In this document: positions 6,239 through 13,910 of the stretch, in pieces | Position numbering within the stretch: the first letter of the stretch is position 1 | Layout of the letters: each line of letters starts with the position of its first letter | Source of the DNA: Clostridiales bacterium | GTDB taxonomy: Bacteria; Bacillota; Clostridia; Oscillospirales; Oscillospiraceae | Direction: 5' to 3' | DNA: 40,703 nucleotides | Assembly (NCBI GenBank): GCA_022781505.1 | Contig: JALETK010000035.1 | Coordinates: 1-40,703 of the forward strand | The notes under the pieces: generated by a model | What the model was told of the DNA's origin: nothing | The model's database searches: none | The model's input: the letters and a program-made list of their open reading frames with translations, nothing else | Made by a program: the position numbers and the translations under genes

Positions 6239-8866
6239 ATGGGGGAACAAACAGGCGCGAAGCATATTTGTGCGGGTCTGCTGGCCCATGTGGACGCGGG
6301 GAAAACCACCCTGTCCGAGGCTCTTTTGTACTGCGCCGGGGCGCTGCGCCGCCTGGGGCGGGTGGATCACGGGGACGCCTTTCTGGACACCCACAGCCTG
6401 GAGCGGGCCCGGGGCATCACCATTTTCTCCAAGCAGGCCCGGCTCACCGTTGGTGACACGGAGCTCACCCTCCTGGACACCCCCGGCCATGTGGACTTCT
6501 CCACGGAGACCGAGCGCACCCTCCGGGTGCTGGACTATGCCATTTTGGTGGTCAGCGCCACCGACGGGGTGCAGGCCCACACCAAGACCCTGTGGGAGCT
6601 GCTCCGCCGGTATCAGGTGCCCACGATTATTTTTGTGAACAAGACCGACCTCCCCGGCCTGGGGGCGGAGGGGGTCATGGAGAATCTGCACCGGAATCTC
6701 TCCTCCGGCTGCGTCAGCTTCTCCCGGGAGCGGGAGGCGGTTTTTGAGGAGGCGGCCCTGTGTGATGAGGCGGCCCTGGAGGAGTATCTGGGGACGGGGC
6801 GTCTCCGGGAGGAGACCCTGAGAAGCCTTATCTCCCGGGAGAAGCTCTTTCCCTGCTTCTTCGGCTCAGCCCTGAAGCTGGAGGGAATTGAGGCGTTTCT
6901 CCGGGGGCTGGACTGCCTTACGGAGGCTCCGTCCTATCCGGAGGCCTTCGCCGCCAGGGTTTACAAAATCGCCCGGGACCCCCAGGGGAACCGGATCACC
7001 TATCTGAAGGTCACAGGAGGGGCCCTCCGGGTTCGGAGCGCCCTGTCCTACTGCCGCCGGAACGGAGAGCCGGTGGAGGAGAAGGTGAAGGAGCTGCGCC
7101 TCTACTCCGGGGCCAGGTTCACCCAGACGGAGGAGGCAGGCCCCGGGGAGATCTGCGGGGTGCTGGGCCTCAGCGGCACCTGGCCGGGCCAGGGCCTGGG
7201 AGCCGAGCCCCAGGGGCCGGCGCCGGTGCTGGAGCCGGTGATGACCTTCCGGCTGGAGCTTCCCCCGGAGACGGACCCTGCCCGGCTGCTCCCCCGGCTC
7301 CTGGAGCTATCGGAGGAGGACCCTCAGCTGCACATCGCCTGGGATACCCGGCTCCGGGAGATTCAGGTGCGGCTCATGGGCCGGGTGCAGACGGAGGTGC
7401 TGTCCGCCCTGATCCGGGAGCGGTTCGGGGTGGAGGTCTCCTTCGGGGCCGGGCGGATTCTCTACCGGGAGACCATCGCCCAGGCGGTGGAGGGGGTGGG
7501 CCACTATGAGCCCCTGCGCCACTACGCGGAGGTGCACCTCCTCCTGGAGCCGCTGCCCCGGGGGGCGGGCCTGGTCTTTGACACCGCCTGCTCCGAGGAC
7601 CAGCTGGACCGGAACTGGCAGCGGCTGATTCTCACCCACCTGGAGGAGAAAACCCACCTGGGAGTTCTCACCGGCTCCCCCATTGGGGATATGAAAATCA
7701 CCCTGGTCTCCGGCCGGGCCCACCTGAAGCACACCGAAGGCGGGGACTTCCGCCAGGCCACCTACCGGGCGGTGCGCCAGGGGCTTATGCAGGCCCGGAG
7801 CATCCTCCTGGAGCCCTATTACCGGGTGCGGCTGACGGTGCCCCTGCCCCAGGCGGGCCGGGCCCAGAGCGACCTGCGCACCATGGGGGCGGAGCCAGAC
7901 CAGGAGGTGCAGGGGGATCTGGCGGTGCTCACGGGCCGGGTGCCCGTGGCCGCCCTGGGGGACTATGCCGCCCAGGTGGCCGCCTACACCCGGGGCCTGG
8001 GGCGGCTCAGCTGCCTGCCCGACGGCTACGAGCCCTGCCGGAACCAGGAGGCGGTGGTGGAGGCCCTGGGCTACGACCCGGAGGGGGATCTGGAGAACAC
8101 GCCCGACTCCGTGTTCTGCGCCCACGGGGCGGGCTTTGCCGTGAAGTGGCGGGATGTGCCCAGGTACATGCACCTGGAGCCTGCCCTGAAGGTGCGCCCT
8201 GCCCCGCCTCCCGCCCCCAGCCGGGGGCCCAGCCAGGAGGAGCTGGAGAAAATCATGGAGCGGGAGTTCGGCCCCATCCGCCGCCCCTTGTACGGCGCCC
8301 CCAGGGCTGCCCCTCCGGAGCGCCCGGCGATGGAGGCGCCCCGGGGGAAGGAGTACCTGATTGTGGACGGGTACAACGTGCTCTTTGCCTGGGACGGCCT
8401 CCAGGACCTGGCAAAGGAGGATCTGGAGGCCGCCCGGGAGCGGCTCATGGACATCCTCAGCAATTACAGCGCCTACACCCACCGGGAGGTGGTGCTGGTT
8501 TTTGACGGCTACAAGGTGCGGGGCAGCCGGGGGGAGCGGTTCCTGCGGAACAACCTCCTGGTGGTCTACACCCGGGAGAACGAGACCGCCGACGCCTACA
8601 TTGAGGCACTGGCCGGTTCCATCGGGAAGAACGACCGGGTGTGGGTGGCCACCTCCGACTCCCTCATTCAGCTCTCTGCCTTCCGCTCCGGCCTCCTGCG
8701 CATCTCCGCCCGGGAGCTTCAGGATCAGATTCAGCGGGCCGGGGCGGACATGGCCGCCTATTTGAAGCATTTGGACAACACTCAGAAAATAAAAGAACAG
8801 GAGGAGCGTAAAAAAGAATGGAGCAGAATTTTGAGCAGGCTGCACTTGCCCTCAGAGCCGTGCTGA
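6239..8866 (+). CDS. EF-G/TetM-like translational GTPase fused to a C-terminal Rae1/YacP-like NYN ribonuclease domain
   Basis: 875 aa. GTPase motifs AHVDAGKTTLSE (G1), RGITIFSKQA (G2), DTPGHVDF (G3), NKTDLPG (G4), FGSALKLEGI (G5). RPP/EF-G-like domain IV-V (HTEGGDFRQATYRAVRQGL...ILLEPYYRVRLTVP). Pro-rich linker, then EYLIVDGYNVLFAWDGLQDL...REVVLVFDGYKVRGSRG...VVYTRENETADAYIEALAGSIGKNDRVWVATSDSLIQLSAFRSGLLRISARELQDQI, a YacP/Rae1-type NYN domain. Confidence 0.92.
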   Translation: MGEQTGAKHICAGLLAHVDAGKTTLSEALLYCAGALRRLGRVDHGDAFLDTHSLERARGITIFSKQARLTVGDTELTLLDTPGHVDFSTETERTLRVLDYAILVVSATDGVQAHTKTLWELLRRYQVPTIIFVNKTDLPGLGAEGVMENLHRNLSSGCVSFSREREAVFEEAALCDEAALEEYLGTGRLREETLRSLISREKLFPCFFGSALKLEGIEAFLRGLDCLTEAPSYPEAFAARVYKIARDPQGNRITYLKVTGGALRVRSALSYCRRNGEPVEEKVKELRLYSGARFTQTEEAGPGEICGVLGLSGTWPGQGLGAEPQGPAPVLEPVMTFRLELPPETDPARLLPRLLELSEEDPQLHIAWDTRLREIQVRLMGRVQTEVLSALIRERFGVEVSFGAGRILYRETIAQAVEGVGHYEPLRHYAEVHLLLEPLPRGAGLVFDTACSEDQLDRNWQRLILTHLEEKTHLGVLTGSPIGDMKITLVSGRAHLKHTEGGDFRQATYRAVRQGLMQARSILLEPYYRVRLTVPLPQAGRAQSDLRTMGAEPDQEVQGDLAVLTGRVPVAALGDYAAQVAAYTRGLGRLSCLPDGYEPCRNQEAVVEALGYDPEGDLENTPDSVFCAHGAGFAVKWRDVPRYMHLEPALKVRPAPPPAPSRGPSQEELEKIMEREFGPIRRPLYGAPRAAPPERPAMEAPRGKEYLIVDGYNVLFAWDGLQDLAKEDLEAARERLMDILSNYSAYTHREVVLVFDGYKVRGSRGERFLRNNLLVVYTRENETADAYIEALAGSIGKNDRVWVATSDSLIQLSAFRSGLLRISARELQDQIQRAGADMAAYLKHLDNTQKIKEQEERKKEWSRILSRLHLPSEPC

Positions 8867-9630
8867 AGGAAAGACCCCAGGTGGGGGTGATTCTGGGCAG
8901 CGGCCTGGGAGGCCTTGCGGACCGGCTGGAGGCGCCGGTGTCCCTCCCCTACGGACAGGTGCCCGGTATGAAGGCCAGCACCGCCCCGGGCCACGCGGGC
9001 CGGTTTGTGGCGGGGTACCTGGGGGGCAAGTACGTCCTGTGTATGCAGGGGCGGCTTCACTTCTACGAGGGCCACGCCATGGAGGACATTGTCTTTCCCG
9101 TGCGGCTTATGAAGTGCCTGGGGGTGGAGACCCTGATCGTCACCAACGCCTGCGGGGCGGTGAACCGGGATTTTGCCCCGGGGGATCTGTGCCTCATTAC
9201 GGATCATATCAACCTCCTGGGCACCAATCCCATGATCGGCCCCAACCGGGACGAGTTCGGCCCCCGGTTCTTTGACATGTCCGAGGCCTACAGCCCGGCC
9301 CTCCGGGAGCTGGCCCTGGCCTGCGGCAGGGAGCTGGGCATCGGACTCCGGCAGGGGGTGTACCTGGGCTACACCGGCCCCAGCTACGAGACCCCGGCAG
9401 AAATCCGGGCCTTCCGGGTGCTGGGGGCGGATCTCGTGGGCATGAGCACCGTCCCGGAGGTCATCGCCGCCCACCACTGCGGCCTCAAAACCATGGCCAT
9501 CGGCCTTGTCACCAACATGGCCGCCGGAGTTACGGAGAAAAAGCTGGACGAGCAGGAGGTCATCGACACCGCCGCCGCCCGGGCCCTGACCCTCCAGGCT
9601 CTGGTGGAGGCCGTGATTGAAAGGCTCTGA
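8818..9630 (+). CDS. Purine nucleoside phosphorylase (trimeric PNP family)
   Basis: GVILGSGLGGLADRL, MQGRLHFYEGHAMEDIVFPVRLMKCLGVETLIVTNACGAVNRDFAPGDLCLITDHINLLGTNPMIGPN, YTGPSYETPAEIRAFRVLGADLVGMSTVPEVIAAHHCGL. SD AGGAGG upstream; overlaps the previous CDS by 49 nt. Confidence 0.93.
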   Translation: MEQNFEQAALALRAVLKERPQVGVILGSGLGGLADRLEAPVSLPYGQVPGMKASTAPGHAGRFVAGYLGGKYVLCMQGRLHFYEGHAMEDIVFPVRLMKCLGVETLIVTNACGAVNRDFAPGDLCLITDHINLLGTNPMIGPNRDEFGPRFFDMSEAYSPALRELALACGRELGIGLRQGVYLGYTGPSYETPAEIRAFRVLGADLVGMSTVPEVIAAHHCGLKTMAIGLVTNMAAGVTEKKLDEQEVIDTAAARALTLQALVEAVIERL

Positions 9631-9640
9631 GCATATGAAG

Positions 9641-9680
9641 AAAGCCCTCCCGCAAGCGTCAGCGCTTGCGGGAGGGCTTT
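9641..9680. terminator. Strong rho-independent terminator-like hairpin
   Basis: 18-bp perfect stem AAAGCCCTCCCGCAAGCG-TCAG-CGCTTGCGGGAGGGCTTT immediately after the PNP gene. Confidence 0.85.
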
Positions 9681-9847
9681 CCGTTTGCAGGGAACAGTGT
9701 TGACCAGATCTGTTGATTGGGGTTACAGGTTATCCTGCATTGTGCGATTAAGTTCGTGACAAGGCGCACGGGTCAGCTCCTGCGAATCGGGATGGAGGTG
9801 TGTGCCTCCCCTGGGGACGCGGAACCGGCTTTTTCAAATTCTGTGGC

Positions 9848-10786
9848 CTACGCCTCTTTCTTTTGTTTTCCACAGGCGATGGGCAGGAGGCACCACAGGA
9901 GGATGGCGCCTGCCGCCAGGAGCCAGGGGGGCGCCTCCCTCCCCCAGGGCATTAAGGCGGCGGCCCCCAGGGCGGACAGCCACACCCCGGGGCGGCCCCA
10001 GCCGGTGTGCAGCGTCTCCGCCATTTTCCCGGCGGCGGTGAGAAGGAGGCTCAGGAGGCAGAACCAGCCCAGGGTCATGGCCGCTGCCACCACGGCCTCA
10101 AACCGCTCCGCCACCCCCAGGATGCTGATGCCCCGGGCCATCTCAAAAAAGGCCCCCTGGGTTCTTCCCGCCACAGCCGGAGACAGGGCTCCCACTGTGA
10201 GAAGGGACACCGCCACCCCCCCAAGACCCAGGCCCAGGGCCCAGGGCCAGGGGGAGCTTCCCCGTTTTCTGGGGAGCAGCCCGCCAACGGCGGGCACCAG
10301 CAGCAGGGCGGCGGGCAGTCTGGGGCCCTCCTCAGCCGGAGCCAGCCACGCCCACTTTACATCGGGCAGGGCGAAGGCGCACAGCAGCAGGAGCATCCCC
10401 GCCAGGAACCAGAACACCACCGCCCCGCACCGGGCCCCCGCCTGGGGGCCTGTCTCGGAGGCGCAGGCGGCCAGCACCAGGAGCACCCCGGGGACGGTCC
10501 AGGGGCGCTCCGCCCCAATCCAGCAGGCGCCGCTCCAGGCCGCCGCCGCCCCGGCACACACAATCAGGAACAGCAGCTGCACCGCTGCCGCAGGCTTCCA
10601 CCGGCACACGCCCCCGGCCCGCTCCGCCAGAAGCCACAGGGCCCCCGCGCCCAGACCTCCCAAAAGGCTCCAGTGCCAGGGGACGCTCCCCAGGAACTGG
10701 AGCATGGGGGCGGACACCGCCGCCGCCGTCCAGGCCCACAGGCTGTGGCCCTCAATTTCCCGGTTGAACAAGCAGATACCTCCCAT
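9848..10786 (-). CDS. GerAB-like spore germination permease (short, divergent)
   Basis: 312-aa, highly hydrophobic multi-TM protein encoded downstream of GerA- and GerC-like genes; divergent sequence, so assignment relies mainly on context. Confidence 0.55.
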   Translation of the reverse strand: MGGICLFNREIEGHSLWAWTAAAVSAPMLQFLGSVPWHWSLLGGLGAGALWLLAERAGGVCRWKPAAAVQLLFLIVCAGAAAAWSGACWIGAERPWTVPGVLLVLAACASETGPQAGARCGAVVFWFLAGMLLLLCAFALPDVKWAWLAPAEEGPRLPAALLLVPAVGGLLPRKRGSSPWPWALGLGLGGVAVSLLTVGALSPAVAGRTQGAFFEMARGISILGVAERFEAVVAAAMTLGWFCLLSLLLTAAGKMAETLHTGWGRPGVWLSALGAAALMPWGREAPPWLLAAGAILLWCLLPIACGKQKKEA

Positions 10787-11234
10787 CCTCCTCCAGAAGC
10801 CGGGGCAGGGCCCCTCCCTCCGCCCGCATCAGGCGGAGATTTTTCTCCGGCTCATGGGCCCGGAGGTAGGCCCCCGCCGCCTCCAGATCCATTCCGCGCC
10901 TCCCCAGGCACAGGCTGCAGGCGGGATTGATCTCCTGGCGGGTGAGAATCACCGGCAGCAGCTCCAGGGCGCTGTCGTCCAGCAGCAGGAAGCTGACGGT
11001 TCCCAAAAAGACGCTTCCCGGGGCGGTGGCCTTCAGATTCTCCATGGCCGCCTCCCAGGTGCTCCCGGCTCCCCGGTCCCCGGCGTCGGTCTCCAGCACC
11101 ACGGTGCCCTCCTCCACCGCCACGGCCAGGGTCTCCACGGGCTGGAGCTTTCCCACGTCGTGGTTGGAGAAGGGGAGGCTCCCGGTGAGAATCACCGCCG
11201 CAGCCAGTACCATATAAATAACCCCGTGCTTCAT
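10752..11234 (-). CDS. Minimal GerAC-like protein (N-terminal portion only, no lipobox Cys)
   Basis: MKHGVIYMVLAAAVILTGSLPFSNHDVGKLQPVETLAVAVEEGTVVLETDAGDRGAGSTWEAAMENLKATAPGSVFLGTVSFLLLDDSALELLPVILTRQEINPACSL...; resembles the GerAC N-terminal domain and sits between GerA-like and GerB-like genes. Confidence 0.55.
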   Translation of the reverse strand: MKHGVIYMVLAAAVILTGSLPFSNHDVGKLQPVETLAVAVEEGTVVLETDAGDRGAGSTWEAAMENLKATAPGSVFLGTVSFLLLDDSALELLPVILTRQEINPACSLCLGRRGMDLEAAGAYLRAHEPEKNLRLMRAEGGALPRLLEEDGRYLLVQPGN

Positions 11235-11238
11235 GGCC

Positions 11239-12696
11239 TCACCTCTGATTTCTCCCGTCCTGGGGGGACAGGCTGGGGTCCCGGAACTTGCTCCGGAACA
11301 GCCTCCGGCGCAAAATGCCCGGGTGGGCGGAGCCGGAGAAGGGGGCGAGATAGGCCACGTCCATGCAGGTCAGCCGGGACAGATGAATGAGCAGGGCCAG
11401 AAATCCCGCCGTGAGGCCGAAGAGCCCCGCCAGGCTGGCGGTCACGGTCAGGGCAAATCTCCACATCCGCACCGCGTCGGCAAAATCCCTGCCGGGAAGG
11501 GCAAAGCCGCAGATTCCCGCCACGGACACGGCGATGAGGGCCGCCGGGGAGACCAGCTTGGCCTCCACCGCCGCGGTGCCCACCACCAGGCCGCCGATGA
11601 TGGACACCGCCTGGCCGATGGACTGGGGCAGGTGGATGCCTGCCTCCTGCAAAATTTCAAAGGCCAGGAGCAGCCCCAGCACCTCCACCACCGTGGGAAA
11701 GGGGACGGACTCCTTGCTCTCAATCATGGCCTTGAGAAGGGGCAAGGGGATCATCTCCTGGTGGAACGCGGCCATGGCCACATAAAACCCGGGGAGCAGC
11801 AGGCTCAGGAGCATGGCCCCGTACCGGAGCACCCGCACCGCCGAGGCGGAGACATAGTCCATGCCCAGATCCTCGGGACTGGTCATGAGGCAGCCCAGAT
11901 CCGCCGGGGCCAGGTAGCCCAGGGGCAGCCCGTCCACCAGGAGGCCCACCCGCCCGGCCAGAAGGCCCTGGCAGAACTTGTCCGCCCGCTCCGTGTACTG
12001 AAGCAGAGGGAAGGCCGTGGGCCGGGAGCCGGTGACGTACTCCTCCACCGCCGCCGGGGACAAAAAGCCGTCGATGTCGATGCTGTCCAGGCGGCCCTTC
12101 ATTTTCTCCACCAGCGCCGGGTCGGTGATTCCCTCCACATAGGCCACGGTGACGTTGGTAAGGCTCCGCCGCCCCACCAAGGTCTCGTACAGCCGCAGGT
12201 CGGGAGACCGCATGTGCCGCCGGATGAGGCTGGTGTTGGTGCGGACGGTCTCCGTAAAGGCGTCCTTGGGGCCCTTGACGGTATTTTCCACCTCCGGGGC
12301 GGACAGGCCCCGCTTTTCCCCGGTTTTGACCTCAAAGGCAATGGCCCCCGCCCCGGGAAACAGAACCACGCAGAAGCCGTTTACCAGCTTCTTTGCCACG
12401 GTGTCCAGATCCTTGCAGGGGTCGGCCACGGAGTTGTACACCGCCCCCCCAAGGGCCCGGTCATAGAGCTCCTCCATGGAGCCGCCCCGGAGGTGCTCGG
12501 TGATGGGCTTGAAGATATACTCCGAGGCATCTCCCCCGGACACCAGGCCGTCAATCATGTAGGCATAGAGGACGGCCTCTCCGCAGGTTAAGACCCGGTG
12601 AATAAAATCCCCCGCATCCCGGAAAATATGACAGATGTTCCCGTCGGTCAGCTCCCCGGGGTACATAGGCTGGGGCCGGGGGGTGGGCTTTTCCAT
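11239..12696 (-). CDS. Spore germination protein, GerA family (GerAA-like)
   Basis: 485 aa: YAYMIDGLVSGGDASEYIFKPITEHL, NTSLIRRHMRSPDLRLYETLVGRRSLTNVTVAYVEGITDPALVEKMKGRLDSIDIDGFLSPAAVEEYV, FPLLQYTERADKFCQGLLAGRVGLLVDGLP, then a C-terminal TM domain. Characteristic GerA-family protein. Confidence 0.93.
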   Translation of the reverse strand: MEKPTPRPQPMYPGELTDGNICHIFRDAGDFIHRVLTCGEAVLYAYMIDGLVSGGDASEYIFKPITEHLRGGSMEELYDRALGGAVYNSVADPCKDLDTVAKKLVNGFCVVLFPGAGAIAFEVKTGEKRGLSAPEVENTVKGPKDAFTETVRTNTSLIRRHMRSPDLRLYETLVGRRSLTNVTVAYVEGITDPALVEKMKGRLDSIDIDGFLSPAAVEEYVTGSRPTAFPLLQYTERADKFCQGLLAGRVGLLVDGLPLGYLAPADLGCLMTSPEDLGMDYVSASAVRVLRYGAMLLSLLLPGFYVAMAAFHQEMIPLPLLKAMIESKESVPFPTVVEVLGLLLAFEILQEAGIHLPQSIGQAVSIIGGLVVGTAAVEAKLVSPAALIAVSVAGICGFALPGRDFADAVRMWRFALTVTASLAGLFGLTAGFLALLIHLSRLTCMDVAYLAPFSGSAHPGILRRRLFRSKFRDPSLSPQDGRNQR

Positions 12697-12782
12697 GGCT
12701 TCATCACCTCCCGGTTAGTATGGCCCAAGGGAGGAGAACTATTCCGGGAGCCTCCGGTCTTTTGCCGGGGAGGCAGGCTGGG

Positions 12783-12826
12783 TGCATAAGATCCTTCGCC
12801 TTTGGGCTCAGGATGACATTGAAGGG
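12783..12826. repeat. Half-copy of REP/MITE-like family B
   Basis: GCATAAGATCCTTCGCCTTTGGGCTCAGGATGACATTG matches one arm of the family B palindrome. Confidence 0.65.
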
Positions 12827-12853
12827 GGCGGCCTATGACAGCAAAAAAGGGGG

Positions 12854-12882
12854 TTGCCTCGCCGGGGGGGATGTTGTAAAAT
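12854..12882 (+). promoter_or_regulatory. Candidate sigma-A promoter for DHFR gene
   Basis: TTGCCT (12854-12859), 17-nt spacer, TAAAAT (12877-12882). Confidence 0.55.
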
Positions 12883-12907
12883 GGCCTTGTAAAAAGGAGG
12901 GCGGTCT

Positions 12908-13390
12908 ATGGAAGCCATTGTTGCCGTGTACGGAGACTGGGGAATCGGGTGCGGAGGTACGCAGCCTGTGACTCTTTCTGCGGATCGGAAATATTTTCTG
13001 AAAAGAACCAAGGGAACCTGCGTCATTGTGGGCAGGCGAACCCTGGAGGATTTCCCCGGGGGGCGTCCCCTGCCCAACCGGCGGAATCTGGTGCTCACCC
13101 GCCAGTCCGCCCCCATTCCCGGGGCGGAGCTGGTTCACAGCCCGGCCCAGGCGCTGGAGGCCTGTGAGGGGGAGGCCATGGTCATTGGGGGCGCCTCAGT
13201 CTACCGGCAACTGCTGCCCTGGTGCACCCGGGTTTATGTCACCCGGCTGGACGTCTGCCCGGAAAGCGACGTCTTTTTCCCCAACCTGGACGAAGACCCC
13301 GCCTGGGTCTGCACCGACCCGGGGGAGCCCGCCTGGGAGAACGGGGTGTGCTACCGGTTTTGCGTGTACGAAAGGCGTAGGGAGGGCTGA
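12908..13390 (+). CDS. folA: Dihydrofolate reductase
   Basis: MEAIVAVYGDWGIGCGGTQPVTLSADRKYFLKRTKGTCVIVGRRTLEDFPGGRPLPNRRNLVLT...AMVIGGASVYRQLLPWCTRVYVTRLD: DHFR fold motifs. Confidence 0.9.
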   Translation: MEAIVAVYGDWGIGCGGTQPVTLSADRKYFLKRTKGTCVIVGRRTLEDFPGGRPLPNRRNLVLTRQSAPIPGAELVHSPAQALEACEGEAMVIGGASVYRQLLPWCTRVYVTRLDVCPESDVFFPNLDEDPAWVCTDPGEPAWENGVCYRFCVYERRREG

Positions 13391-13407
13391 CCGGTCAGAC
13401 CCAAAAA

Positions 13408-13440
13408 ATCGCCGTATGGGAGGCACTCCCATACGGCGAT
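13408..13440. terminator. Terminator-like hairpin downstream of folA
   Basis: 15-bp perfect stem ATCGCCGTATGGGAG-GCA-CTCCCATACGGCGAT. Confidence 0.7.
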
Positions 13441-13506
13441 GGCTTTATAGATATATGTCGGTTCCCCGGCCCTCTGTGCAAGAAACCAATGCAGCCGGTT
13501 TTTTTC

Positions 13507-13534
13507 GTAGGGAACGGTCTTGACCGTTCCCTAC
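13507..13534. repeat. 28-bp palindrome, family A (AAC/GTT subtype)
   Basis: GTAGGGAACGGTCTTGACCGTTCCCTAC; same length and ends as 6096-6123 with compensatory arm changes. Confidence 0.85.
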
Positions 13535-13695
13535 GGTATCAAAAGCGGGTGCCTGCTTTTGATGGCCGGGCAGGGAGCTGCTGAACAGTTACAAAAAAAA
13601 CAATTATCGAACCCGCACAGCAGGGGGCTGGTTATCTCTCACCGCCCGCTTTCCGGAACCAGGATACTTCCGCTACAGGCGCTGCACCGCCAAGC

Positions 13696-13797
13696 ATGTC
13701 ATTGCGAGACCCCGCAGGGGTCGTGGCAATCCGTCTCCCTGCAAGCCGCAGGCTTGCGCGCCCGCCAAGGGCGCAATACGGCCCCGGACATATGATG
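13696..13797. repeat. MITE-like repeat, family C copy 2
   Basis: TGTCATTGCGAGACCCCGCAGGGGTCGTGGCAATCCGTCTCCCTGCAAGCCGCAGGCTTGCGCGCCCGCCAAGGGCGCAATACGGCCCCGGACATATGATG; matches 5955-6054. Confidence 0.8.
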
Positions 13798-13910
13798 AGC
13801 CTCACAGCCGGTGCAATGCACTCGCGTTGCAAGGGGACGGATTGCCATGTCGCTGCGCCCCTCGCAATTATCCTGTGTTTTCACACCACCATAAACGAAA
13901 GGCCCCCGAT

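Noticed and set aside
7307-8845. 512-aa minus-strand ORF over the GTPase-NYN gene
   Set aside because: Antisense shadow of a well-supported coding region.
6239-8866. Calling this gene a tetracycline-resistance determinant (tetM/tetO/tetW)
   Set aside because: Domain IV loop lacks the SPVST-like tip and the protein carries an extra nuclease domain; similarity to RPPs is at family level.
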